Of a DNA stretch of 64,000 nt, positions 25,161 through 38,500 are shown in pieces (positions within the stretch are counted from its first letter, which is position 1; each line of letters starts with the position of its first letter). This stretch comes from Dasyornis broadbenti (lineage: Eukaryota > Chordata > Aves > Passeriformes > Dasyornithidae). The position numbers and the translations under genes are program-made. The stretch covers positions 3,534,081 to 3,598,080 of the forward strand of contig VZRN01011464.1 in NCBI GenBank assembly GCA_013397935.1, written 5' to 3'. Under the pieces are notes generated by a model that did not search any database, was not told the origin of the DNA, and saw only the letters and a program-made list of their open reading frames with translations.

Positions 25161-28100
25161 GTAGCAAGTGTCACACAATTCCTGCTGGGCTCTGCCAATG
25201 GACAGTGGCATCATGGAGAAAGGGATCTGTCTGGTGAATGCCCACGGAACCTTCTCCAGCTCTCTTCTGTGCTCAGATGCCTCCCACGGCTATATAAGTT
25301 AGTCTTTTTCTAAAAGTAAGAGAAGGGTCAAGGAAGTGGGGTTTTTTGAAGACTTTGTTTTGTTCTAATGTATCTCTCACTAAACATTTTCCTTATATAA
25401 GACCATGTTGATGATGTATATATCCCACACGGAGAGGGAGTACTGGGGCTTGGNATTCTACAGTCCAGGACCAGGTATTACTCTGCCCTCCTGCATCTGG
25501 AGAGGTCCTGGCTGGGGCTGGAGGTGGCACCCAGTGGCCAGGCACGGAGCCACAGGCTCTTTGCCATTGTCTCCTGCAACCATCTGGAGTGGCTGCTGCC
25601 TCTGTGGCGTCAGTGTTTCCTGGGCAGCTGGGTTCAGCTTAGCTTTGGGCAGAGGCACCTGTGGGCTTGTTCTTTGTCTCACCACCCTCAGCATCACCTG
25701 CGTCACTCCAGACTCCCTGCAGTGTGGTTCTTGGCTGCTCACCCTCGTCCTGCTGCTGTCAGCATGACTTTCTGATTGGGGATGCTGTTTGGTGATGGGG
25801 TTTTTGCATGCTGGAAGAGAACTCCACAAGGCTCCTCTCTGTCCACCCCAGCAGGATCTTTGGTCTTCCCAGGGAATCAGGACATCCCTGACTGCTGCCT
25901 TTTAGTGTTTCCTCATGACCTGTCATAAGCAATGCCTTTTATGGACATCTTAGTCTAGAAAGCAGGATATGTGCTTGGGGACTGGGCATGAGAGACTTGT
26001 GAAAGTTGCTCGGGAGCAGGAAAGGAGTTCAGACACTTTCCCAAAGGCTTTTATCCCAAAGTGAAGACTGTTTGTTAGTTTTGTAACATCACTCTTGCCA
26101 TATTTTTTCATCCTGGGAACAAAACAGAAGTGGCTGTTCCCTGCTCCTCTCTAGCACTTTGATACTAATATTGGTTGTGAGAGTTTCACAAGGATCTCCT
26201 TGAGAAGGGAAATCAATGGCACTTTTCCAGACTGTGTCTATTGAAGTTCAACCTGCAAGAGCCCTGAGTGATAGCAGACAAGAAATCCATCTCCCTTCAG
26301 GTGCAAGCTTTACCTTACACTATCCTAAGTCTTACATCCCGCCCCCCACTACTTTCTTTCAGACTTCTACATTGACCTTCCTAAAATCTTGTGCGCTGCA
26401 GGTTTCTCTCTGCACTGTGCAAGTGCTTCAGTGTGCGCCCAAGTTCTGTGCCAGTTTTCCATGTCCTGGGGTGACAAACATCCCAGTGTGTATCCAGCCC
26501 AGCAGTGGCACTGGTGCTTGCCACAGACTCTCTCTGAGGGGATGCTTTACTCCACTGCCAGGAGGGAGGTGGTGTCCCTGCCTGGGGGGCAGCCCATCCC
26601 TAGCTCCTTTCTGAAGGGCTGGGTGCCAGCAGGGGAACACATCGGATGGATGGTGATCCCACATGCCTTCACCCCCATCCCCTCTTCCTCTCTGCCTGCT
26701 CAGAGGAGGGAGCAGCTCCAAGGGACCATGCAGACTGTTTGACTGCGATGCCCAGAGTAAAATTTGATTCAGTTTTGCTAGATGAGAAGCATTATTATAA
26801 GTCCAGCCTTCTGGGTGTTGGGGTTCACTGGGAGTTGGAAATATTTGGGAAGCCATGTGTAAAATTGTCATCATGTCTCTCCTGAAGCAGAAACCTTGGG
26901 GCAGCCATGCAGGGTGTTTGCTGGTTTCTCTCTTTGCTTTTGCAAGATACAGCAGAGCAGGAAGTGGAGTGCCCTTGGTCTTCTTCAATAGGGTGAGCAG
27001 ATTAATCATCTGAAATGGGGCTGAAGGTTCCTGTGTGTTTCTCAGAATGGCTTCTACTCACATGAACGCGTTTGTGTCTGCTTGTTTCCCACAGGAGACA
27101 GGGCTGTATGCATTGGGCTGAGGGAGCTGAGTTATAAATCAGACTGAGATGAAATGTCAAGAGTTCTTGCACAACGCTTAGCAAAATTTTGATTGCCTCA
27201 GATCAGACAATTACTTATTCCTCCCTATGTCTGCTTGAAGGGTAGTTTTGTAAATAAACAGGGATGACCTGAGAGAGCTGAGAGAAGAAAAGGGTCTGCC
27301 TGCCATCCCCAACTCCAGCTTTGTCTGTGTCTCCTACTGTCCAGTTCATCATTCCGTGCTGCCATGGACGGCTGGATGCTGGCACCTATCCCATCTCCCC
27401 TTCCAGAGCCTGGCTGTGATGTGGCTGTACAATGAGTAGTCCAGCTGGTGAAAAGCACACAGAATAAGGGACCTCACTGTTTCTGTCTTTCCATCTCTCC
27501 ATTGTAATTTTCAAGACTGCGGTGAGATAATAAAAAGTTGGCAAAGAAAGAACTCTGTATAGGGAAATCCATCAAGCAAGGTCCTTTTCATGCACAGGCA
27601 TGTGTCCAGAAGCAAATGCTGTTTTCCCCTCCTCATCCTGCTGCATCCCATCTGCAGTCAATTCCTGCCCCATCTTGGATTTGAAAGGATCTTCATATTG
27701 GTCGTCCACAAGTAGTAGCATGTGTAAGTTGCTCCTTTGGAATGTATGGGGGAACAGGGAAAGCTGGCTCTCTGTCCATCTGCACATGATAGCAAAGAGG
27801 AGGGAAGGAAATGCGAAAAGAGAAAGCACACAACACTCACTGCCCAGAAGAGCTGAAGAAACCTGGGAATATTTTTCTCTCTATGGCTGAGAGGTAGTTG
27901 GTGGTTATATTGTTCATCAAGTCTGGTAGAATATTCATAAATGAGTTATTAAGGATGCAGAAAATCAGCTTTCCTGGTTAGGTGGCCTGTGCTCTTGCAG
28001 AGAAATACTTCATGGAAGAGCTGCGTCTTGTGTGGATCCTGCATGAGGGAGATCTTCCTGTGCTAGAAATGAAAGCAATGGGTAGGTGACCAGCCTTTTT

Positions 28101-28820
28101 AACATCTGAAAACAGCAGTGTGACCCTCTGTGGCCTCTCTTCATGTCAGGCTCTGGGATGTGAGAAGTCATTCATCACATCATGGGGCTTGGCAAGGTCT
28201 CTGCCATTTGCCTTCCACTCTTCCCACTGCTCTCCAGGACAATACAATGCATAGGAAAGAACAAGAAATACAGATAATATTTATCTTTCTGGCTAAACAA
28301 GTAATGGTTCCCAGCCCACAATAACCTTCCAGTGTTCTATCTCACAGGGGAAATGCATTGCTAGAAAAAAAACAATGCTGCTTCCAGAATTAGACACATT
28401 CATCTGGACACTGGATGGAATGATTATTATAGCAAGAACTGCAGAGAGAAACAAAACAGCAAAACTGGCTAAGGCAAAGATCCTGGTTTAACAAACTGCT
28501 GCCCATCCTTGCAGTGCAGCAGTTTGTGGGCATGCCAGGTGTCAAAATTAATGAATCAGTATTCAAAAGTGCTTAAAAAACCCAATTCCTAGTAAATTTG
28601 GAAAAAAGAATCCCTGGCTAAAGTTCACTGTTAAGCATTTTTGTACAGCTGTTCTTCTGACTCTGGCCCAGAAAAATACTGTAGTCTTCAGAACCTCATT
28701 TGGGTTAATATAAAGATCCAAAACCTCTGGCAAATATTTTTATGCTTTCCAATTATTATAGTTCATTTGCTGATGGCTGATACCCTGTCAGGTAGTTTTT
28801 CAAGTCGATAGTATTCTTGC
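25161..28820. other. Intron 1, moderately GC-rich unique DNA
   Basis: Roughly 25.45-26.75 kb has higher GC and longer chance frames (193 codons at 26428-27009 minus, 132 at 26216-26614 plus). None carries a recognisable domain or a conserved splice structure. No transposon is identified. Confidence 0.5.
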
Positions 28821-29505
28821 ATGAGCAATCTCAAGCACAAACATGTGCTGGGTGGAGAATAGATTGGGAGCAGCCCAGGGGAGAAGGACTTGGGCATGCT
28901 GGTGGATGAGAGGCTGGATGTGAGCTGGCCATGTATGTTCACAGCCCAGAAAGACAAAAGTGTCCTGGGCTGCATTAAAAGCAGCGTGGTCAGCAGGGTG
29001 AGGGAGGGAATTCTGCTCCTCCTCTCCACTCTCACGAGACTGCACCTGGAGTTCTGTATCCGATCTGGGGTTCATAACATAAGAAGGACTTGAACCTGTT
29101 GCAGTGAGTCCAGAGCAGGTCCCTGGAGGTGATCAGAGGGCTGCAGTACCTTTCCTATGGGGAGACCTTAGAGCAGCTTTCTGGTATCTAAAGGTGGCCA
29201 ACGAGAGAGTTGGGGAGGGACTTTTACAAGGGCGTGTTGTGACAGGATAAGGGGGATGGCTTCAAACTGAAAGTGGGCAGGTTTAGATTATATATTAAGA
29301 AGTAATTCTTTGTTGTGAAGGTGGCAAAACACTGGCACAGGTTGCCCAAGGAAGTTGTGCGTGTCCCATCCCTGAAGTGTTCAGTGCCAGATTGGATGGG
29401 GCTTTGAGCAATCTCGTCTCATGGAAAGTGTCCCTGCTTATGGCAGGGGAATTGGAACCAGATGATATATAAGGTCCCTTCAAGAAACTATTCTATGATT
29501 CTGTG
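28821..29505 (+). mobile_element. CR1 LINE, 3' end, sense to RELN
   Basis: The sequence follows the avian CR1 3' region: CAATCTCAAGCACAAA, then GAGAAGGACTTGGGCATGCT, and later GGCACAGGTTGCCCA. It ends in two tail octamers, ATTCTATG and ATTCTGTG, at 29490-29505. The residual frame at 28890-29093 encodes a piece of the C-terminal CR1 ORF2 (GMLVDERLDVSW, then VLGCIKSSVVSR) before a stop. Compared with intact CR1 as I remember it, about 50-60 bp are missing near 29158, where the sequence jumps from TCCTATG to GGGAGACCTT. It is 5'-truncated, as is usual for LINE insertions, and is a dead relic. Confidence 0.93.
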
Positions 29506-32500
29506 AATTTATTTAGCTGGAATTTCCATGTTCATAGTGAATTCATTTGCAACCTGGTTTTGTCAAAGAAGAAAACTGATAATATATTTGAATAGAATTT
29601 GGTAAAAGTTTTACTGGAAAATGGGGAGAAGTGAAATATTTGAAATATATTACTGTTATTTTCAAAACATAGTCCTTATTTTTGTTTTGGAAAAGTATCT
29701 TAATTGTGAAACTGGCTGTGAACAAAAAAATAGAAGTTACATGCATAATCAGAAAATTAAATGAGACTTTTCTGCTTGAACAAAAGTCTTTATCTAATTT
29801 TCTTGGGTTCATTGAAGATTTTCATATTGACCTAACTGATATTTTAATTTTCTTTTTTTTTTTTTTGTGCCAGGTCCCGCAGTACTTCTTTTATGTTAGC
29901 CCGAGCTGATCTCTTTTTCTTTCTTTTTCTTTTCATTTTGGTCACTGAACCAAAAATTGAACAGTTCTACTTCTGACAAGTTGACCATTTAATTTCCGGC
30001 CACTGCACAGATTTGATTCAGACCACTCTCCTTGTATTTGTTCCCAAAATAAATTGCCGAATCATAATTCACTCTCTAAGGCACCAAACAGCAGTTGGTA
30101 ACAATACTGACATTTCCAAGGTAACAAACTCATGTTTTCTGTAATGATACCTGTGATTGCTGTGTGGATGCTAATGAATAAGTTGACCACGTTTTCCTTT
30201 ATATCTAGTAATTTCTCAGTTTTCTTTTTTAGCAGAAATTTTTTCCCTGTTGCCGTGTTAGGTAAAAAAGACTTAGAGGAGATATCTCCATTGTGTCCTT
30301 CTGCATGTCTTGCTGTTAAAGGGTGCTTCTGCTTCCAAACTTGAAAACCTGTTGCAGTGCATCTATAGAATTGTGGTTCATTGAACTAGACTAAGAGGCT
30401 GTCAAGTCTTTAAAATTATCTCTTTTTTTTTAATGGTATATTTACAGGGCTGTCCACCTCAAACAGAAATGAACCACTGAGGGCAGACATAGAAATTGCA
30501 TTTGAGAGATGCAGGTTTATTTCCTTCAGGAAAGTGATCCCAGTGTTCTTTATTGCCCTGCTTTTCCTTCAACATGTAGTTTATGCAGTTATGGAGTATA
30601 AAGGAGTTTCAGCAGAGCTGTGATGTTTGCAGAATTTGCCTCAACCAGCAAAGATGAAACGGTGTGGGTTTGGCTGGAGCTGGCAACACCGGTCCCTCCC
30701 CAGCCTCCGGCAGCCTGGATTACTCTGTGGACATTTTCACTCAAAGAGATGTAAGTTTTGTTTCATCAAGTGGTGGCAGATGTTAGGGAGCCTTTATGCT
30801 ACTCATCACTGACAGAATGCCAGTGCAATGGCATCTGGCTGTTTTCCTAGTACAAACGGTGTTTTTAAACTCTAAACTGTCTTTGAGCAGTGGTGGTGGT
30901 GCATTACACACTGACTACTCTTCTTCTGGGACCTTGCCCAAAATCCCAATGAACAGCTCCCCCTGCAAGTGCCTTTTGCCCAAGTAGTGAGATTACAGTA
31001 GAGAGCAAATCCTCCTTCTAATTGCAATATTTTCCATTTGAGAAAGCACATTGTAAAATTAGTTACATTACAATATTTCTTTCGCTTATATTTCACTAAC
31101 TGCTAAGAAACACTAATGAGTGACTTGCACTGTAACTAGTAAACTTTCATTCCAGATTTACAAAGCCTGCACTTTTTGCAGTTACCAAGTATTTCCTACA
31201 TGCAACAGTCAGAAACAGGGAATTTTTTGTTCTAATTGATGTATTTTCTCTAGAGCATGTAGATTTTTCATGAGGCGCAGAACTCATAGAGATGCTAGTA
31301 AGCATAGTACCTCAAATCTTCAGAACCGTCAAATTGTTGACAAACAAAAATTGCATGTTCTGTTTTGGAGTGTTCCAGCTTTTAGCACTTCAGGGAGGAG
31401 GAGGAGGACTGTCATAACCACGGAAGAGGATCAGCGCCAATAAAGCCCAGCTCCTTGATGCATCACATAATGAGTGATAATACAAGAGCTTTGGACAGCA
31501 GGATAAGATTTAACTGTGCTCTTGTCTTGAAACTTTTGCTAATTTCCTCCTTGAGCAGAACATCTGGATGGCAGTTTCCATCCCACTTGGGGCAGTGCTA
31601 CATCGGGGCAAGGCTGACTGTGGCATTCAGGTGCAGGCTGGTGAGGCAGAAGAGATGACCGCATGTGAGGGAGCAGTCAGATTTTCAGCTCACTAGATTT
31701 TTCCCCTTCTTCTCTCCTTTTTCAGAATTCTGGGCTCATTGCTCAGGGTTTTAGCATCCACAGATTCCATCTGGTGACTTCTTCCTGCATTGCTGGACAG
31801 ATATATTGGTGGGAAAAACATGCCCTGGTCAAACAATTGGGAAGAGGTTCCAGCTGCATGCCAGTTCAGTTCTCATCTCTTCTGATGAATTTAACATGTG
31901 TTTGTTATGGTTAGCATGCAGAGTGGTTGTAATTTGTTTGAATTAGAGGGGAATCATCCTCTTTGTGCCTTTTTTACATCAAGAACACTGTGCTCTGGTA
32001 TAAAGACAGAATGATGCCTTTGTAATTAGCTAGGCCAGAATTGGATGACCCTTTTAATTTTGGGTTTTATTTATGAGTATGTTATATAGGTATTTACCAT
32101 TAAGGCAAATTGGGAATGAATGATAATAACACATTGCATTTTCTCCATTATTTTTGATTAATTTGGAAATATTTAGGTGTAATTAAAGGATAATAATAAA
32201 TTTATTTAAATTATACACTTAAGAGTGTGTTCTATGATATTCTTTGTTAAATGCCTGTCTATTTTAGTGTTTCTTTAGCTTTTCTGTTGCAGGCAATCAG
32301 ATTGCTGCTAGGATGAATAGTTGCATGTTGGGTGGCTAAACATTTAATGTGCTCTTCTGAATCAGAAGAGATGCCACAAGGAAATGTATGTGAGAGACTT
32401 TAATATGGATTTCAGGGATCTGGGTCTATAGCAGCTATTTATTATGTTTTATGTATGCATCATGGCAGGCCTAATGCAATGCCTGTCATGTGCCAAAAGA

Positions 32501-35500
32501 TAGCTCTGCTGTCTGGCATCTTGAAAATCCCCTTGTAGTATCTCCCAGAAAAACCATGTTTCAGTGGCTTAGATCTGGCTCAGGTTTTCTCTTGGTGGGG
32601 GCACTTTTTATGTGGTACAAAGCTGGTAGTATATTGGGCAGGAATTAGGAATTACTGGGAAATCTCTCAGTTGTGCTTAAAGAACCAAAAAAAAGAAAAA
32701 AAGAATCCTGGGATTTGTTTAAATATAAACTTCCTTAAATTTGTACCTAAGGGCTCAGACTAATTTTTACTTTCCAAGAACACAGAACTCTGGAAGTATG
32801 CAAAGATAGTTGAAGTTTTTATGACCTATTCACTGCAGGAATACCTTTTGTTGAATTTGTAGCCTGCAAAATCCTGTGTTACTTAGAAAGCTACAAACTG
32901 GAACATTTCCCTATGAAAAATGGAAGAAGAAAGCAACATTTCTCAAATTTAAAGCAGGATTTTTACATATTGACTATAAATATATTGCAACTGAATGCTT
33001 TTAAATAAAATAAAGCCGCTTGCTGTCTCTGCAGAAATGAATTGGGCAAAGGGATTTTTCCAGGGTATTTCAGTCAGATGAATGGAGAGATATGTCCATC
33101 ACCACTAACATGATGGTTATTCCTTCTAAATATAAACTGATAATATTATATATTAAAGGCTTGATTATACCGTTAAGAAGATTAGTACATTTAAACAGAA
33201 AATAAAGGCTTATGTGCCCTAAATGTGAAACTAAAAGGAAAGGGTTTTATGTATGGCACTATCACAGCATTCAGTACTTTTGAACAAGATGTTTTCCCCA
33301 TGGAAATACCTGCAAGGAATAATCACTGCACGCTGCCTCTGGGAATACGTGGGATGCCTTAAGCTTAATCTCTTTCAAAGTGGTAATTTAAATATATGCA
33401 GGTATTAATCTTGGCCTGTTTGGGGGTGTTTATTGGAGTAGGCAAAATGATTGCATGTGATCACGTCCACAAGGACAGTTTTCTGTCTCATCTGGTTTCT
33501 GTAAATGTTTGGGATATCTTTTAATTGCAGAAATTGTGGCAAATCTATAAAAAATATGTGTCAGAAGGGAAAAAGGATTGATGCTGCCTCTGTGATATTT
33601 CTCTGAATCAGATCTATGAATTTAAAATATTTAACACATATTAAAGATTTCAGTGTCTTTTAATATTGTGCTTGACTTACACAGCGCTGTCTCTAAGGAC
33701 ATTGTATCTGAATCTTCTGACAGTATTGAATTTATGACATTGAATTTAAGACTTTTGTGCTCATGTCATGAAGCTTGTTAGGTAGTGTTTAACACGTCTC
33801 CTTTTTAATTTTTATCTTTTTAAAAATTCTTGTTCTTTATAACCTAGTAGTTCTTCTCAGTGAAAGATTTGTAGTGAGGATGGGGGAAGATTCGCAGTTA
33901 TCTCTTGATAGCTAGCACTCCTTGATTTCCTTTTATGCATCTCTCAAATTAAATATTCTGCACCTTAATCACAACATCATCTTACTTACTTTAAGAATAA
34001 AAGCACTGCAAATATAAAGTAATTTAGAAATATCATCAGATCTTCTGCCTCAGGGCTTGTCTTTGTTTCTGTCTCAAGCATTGCTCCATGGTCAAGTCCT
34101 GTCCAGAGAAAAAAGCTGCTTAATTGAATCCAGGGGGGACTGCAGTTTGAATGGGCTGCTGTGTCTGGAGGCAGAGCTGGGGACTGGTGTTAAGCACAGC
34201 CCCGTTTGCCTGGGGACTGGGCACGGATAACTCTGAGAGTGCCTGCGGCTGTACCAGGGGTGTCAGGAAACGTGCAGGCACCCAAGGTGCTGTGTGGGTC
34301 AAAGTTAAATGCTTGCACTTTGGAGGGCAAATCATGGAGTTATGGACTGCTGGGTGTGTTGACTTCCAGGTCTGTGGCTTTTCCACCCATTGGTTGCTCA
34401 GGACTCCATGGGGACCAGCACCAGCCCCCAAGCCCCTCTGGCTGCCAGGAGCACGTCCACCGGCCTGCACTGGCAGTGCTTGCACTGGAAGATGTCAGGT
34501 CTGGCCTGGGCTGAGTTCCTTTGAATTTTCTGCCCTGCTTCCCCATGAGCTGGCCAGTGCCAAGGGGAAGGGCTGCCTGTCCCCTCCTGTCCCTTAGGAC
34601 AGACTGGGGGCACAAATCGCTTGTCCCTCTTTTGAGGCTGGAAGCTGAGTATAGAACCTGGCCCTTCCTGGGGCTGTTTATGCTTTTTGTACTGCCCAAA
34701 GGTACTCTTCAAACCCATATTCTCTAAAATATTAAAAACCCCCAAACTTCGATAGCTTTTACATACCTGCAAGAGCTGCCATCCTTTAAACACCTAAACT
34801 TCCATTTACTCCCAGTGGTAATTAGTACCACTTCATAGTAATGTCCCAAATATTAAAATGTCCCTGTATGTATTTTTTGCCTTTGTTGCTTTGGTGCGGT
34901 TATCATTGGCATCACAAGATAGTGTAGACCAATACGCTAAATAAATATTTTTTACACTGCCGTGGTGTGGTTGCCTTTTCTGCATGCTTATGCTTGCAAA
35001 TAAATATATTTGTCCCTGAAGAAAATTTATGGGCTCTTTGCTAGGGTACTGTCAGTATATTGTCTATCCTCCTCCCTTTGGAATGTGATGGTTAATGTTG
35101 GTTAATTGAATGTAACGGGTACAGGCCTCAAAGATGTGAGAGACCGGACAGCTTGATGGAAATTGGTAGCCAGCAGAGTGAAAGGACCCAAGGTCATGCC
35201 ATCACTAAAACTGAAGGCAGTCAGGTGAGCTCAGCTATTTATTAGCCCTAGGAGAATACAAAGAAAGAGGGCATGCCCCAGGCACAGAGACTCTGCTATA
35301 TCCTGCAGGCACAGGGGAACGCAACAGTGAGGGATTGATCCCCACTCAGAAGAGTTTTCATTTCCCTGCTGACAATAAAAAAACAGTCTCCTGCCACAGG
35401 GTGCTGGGCACATGGGCATGGCAGTCCTGGGGCTCGGTTTGTGGTCAGGATGGCCTGGGAATGTGTGGCCCTGTCCTGGGTGAGCAGAGGTTGGCAGTGA

Positions 35501-38500
35501 TGGGGAGAGAGGCCCCTTCACTGGGATGGGCATGGATCAGGGGCAGTGGGGGTCCCCAGGGGAACAGGGGTGCCCCAGCACCACCAATCCCTGTTCCCAC
35601 CCTTGCACCAAAGCTCGTAAGAGCAGCAGGGGGGTTTGGGTTTCTTGTCCTATCTAGAAAATAATTTGTTGCCTTGGACACATAACCAGTTCTTCTGGTG
35701 ACCATCAAAGGTCAGTGGCTTTTAGGCCAAAGGTTGATCCAGACCCTGAAGTTTTTCTGCATCTCCTGAATGAAGAGGAGCTTTCTGTAAAGGGCAACTG
35801 TAAAGAGAGAGCATAGTGATCCCTGTGGGAATAAATTCTCAGAAGAAGCAGGATGAAGGCAATAACACAAAGCTTTTAAAGACTTGTAGGGCTGAACTGC
35901 AGTGGTGTGAGCTGGGTGAAAGGTGTCTGAGGGCACTTGTTTGTCCCCTTGCCTGAAGCTAGCCTTGGGGCAAAGCCCTTCCCAGGCACCAGCCCCTGCA
36001 GAGGCCAGTTCAGGGCCAGGTATAGTGAGATGTGGGAGAATCTCAGCCATAAACCAGCTTTCTCTACCTTCAATGAGACTTTTATTCGTATTAAGAAAAT
36101 TCTTCCCATGAGATCTTAACTTTCATGCTGCGCTCTATTCAAGTGTGTTTAAATATTAGATGATTTATTTCTGTATTTTCACTTGTCCTCCATGGGATTG
36201 ACAAGGATTCTAATGTAGTATAGAAAATCCTTTGAGATCTTCAGATTAGAAGAGCTCTAATGGAATAGAGTCCTTTTTTTAAAGCATAAAATGATGTGTG
36301 TATGACTATAATTGATGATATCCTCATGAATCCCTTGAGTTAAATAAAGTGAATCAGGTAAACAAAGTACTTTGTCTTGCTCAAATGCATTGTTGCAAAA
36401 ACAAGAATAAAACACATCTGTAACATAATTAATTTGAATTTATTTTACCAAAAATAAACTCTTTTCCTGAAATGGCAATATTTTAATTTTGTGCATCATC
36501 CTGGGATCACTTTAAATTAAATTTAATTTAATTTCTGTATGAAATTTGCATTTGGATCATGTTCTGTGGAAATGAAATCGTTATTCCAATGGGTGAAATG
36601 TTAACAAAATGGGCTTGATGAGTGGAGAATTTGGCCTTGAATTAATTCTAATGCAATGGTAACAGAATATTTTTAGGTAAAAGCAGTGATGCCAGAGAAA
36701 CATGCCAACTTAGGAAATATTTAATACTTGAAGTCCAATGCTGATCAAGGCACCACTTTCCAATTTCCCTTCCTGCAATCTGCCTGCCCTCTGCCAAGCA
36801 CTGGTGTGTGATTAATTGACTGACACGAAGTCTGTTATTTACATTGCAGATATATTGTAAGTAGACTCCAGGTGAAGCTCACAGCATGCTGCATATTTAC
36901 TGCCATATGTTCAGGAGGTTGTGAACAGAAAAAAGTAAGTCTAAAGCCAGAGGAGGTATTAGAGGACACAATAGAAAAGCTAATTATAAAAGCCTTCAAA
37001 AGCAGTCCCTACTTCACTGTTTGATGTCCCAATATGTAATTACAGAGAACTAGGAAATAAGGGAAGATAATAAAAGGAAGATAATAAAGGCAAGATATAA
37101 AATCCAGGGTGTACTAGTTTGTGAGAGAAGAGGAAAACAGAGCTCCCAATGCATTTCTCCTTTAGCTGTTGGAAATGCAGGAGGGCTGTGAAAGGAAGAT
37201 GGAGGGGGCAGGTACCCTGGATAGTATAGACAGGGGAGGTGTGAGCTCGGGGAATGGCAAACTTTGTCAGAGCTGTTTTTTGGGTGTATATTGGTGTTTC
37301 CTCCTCCTGAGGGGGTTTTGCACCAGGTGGGATGGCCAGAAAGAGAGTGCTGGAGCTGGCAGCTCTATCATCCCTATTGGCAAACAGTAATTTGTTCTCT
37401 TTAAGCAAGGACAGCATGGGAGGAAATCACCCCACAGGATGCTGCCCTTGTTTTAAAGCCCATTATGGACTGCCTATGCAAGTAGAAAATCCTACTCTGC
37501 ATCCATTACTGCATCCCATACTAATGTATGTATTTTCCTTGCTATTTATATAACTTCTGAGTTAGGCTTCTGCTATGAGGGCCACAGTGTGTCTCCTGTT
37601 GTTCCATAGAGAGGCTAGTTTAGTGAGGGTTATAAATTTCAATAAAACAGAAGAAAAATATGTATCTGAATCCTAGCCTTAAATCTGCATGTATAGTAGT
37701 AGATCAATATTTCTTAGATAAACAAAGGTGCTGCTTTGCATTTCTCTTAGCTACAGATGTAGTGGGGAGATGGGGGTCGGGACACTCTCGGGCACATGAA
37801 GCAGCTTCTGGCTGGCAGACACAGGAAGGTACAGGCAACGTGGGAGGCTGAAAATGATGGCTCTAATTTTGCTCCGGGGCTTGAGGCAGAGTGTCTTCAC
37901 TCACGCCTCAAAGGGCCTTCCCCAACACAGAGCTCAATTATTTGGATGGTAAGCTGATTAGAGGATTTGAAACCAATCATCCAAAAGTGGTTGATGCCAG
38001 CCTCATACTGACACGTCAACTTACTCTCAATGAGGGCAGAGACAAGACACATTTCAAACTATGACTTTGTAGAAGCGTTTCAAACACCTTCAGAAGGTGT
38101 GTCATGGTGAGCAGGGTGAGCAGGCAGCAAGTGGCTCTTTGACACTGCTGCGTGTCTGTTCTGGTTGGTGCTGGAGGTTTGTGTGATGCCAAGTGGTGCT
38201 CATGTGCTGCGCCAGCTCCTGCTCCATCCTGGCAGGCAGCTGGGCTCGAGAGGCACAGGGATCCCCCAGGCTGCCACTTCTTGGAAGGCAAGAAAGGTGT
38301 TTGCTCAGGAAGAGAAAACAGGAAAAGAGAGCTATGTTGGTTCAATGAGAGGACAAGTTGGAAAAGGTGCCAAGATTGGATACTTAAAGTATCTACGTGT
38401 CTACTCCTTGCTTTCCTTTAAAGAACCCCAAAAATTCCTAAGTAAAAATTTCCAAATTCCCTCTTTGCAAAATTTCAGTTTCTTAGCAGATTTGCCACCT

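Noticed and set aside
26428..27009. 193-codon minus-strand frame in intron 1
   Set aside because: It overlaps equally open plus-strand frames in a GC-richer patch, and no domain is recognised.
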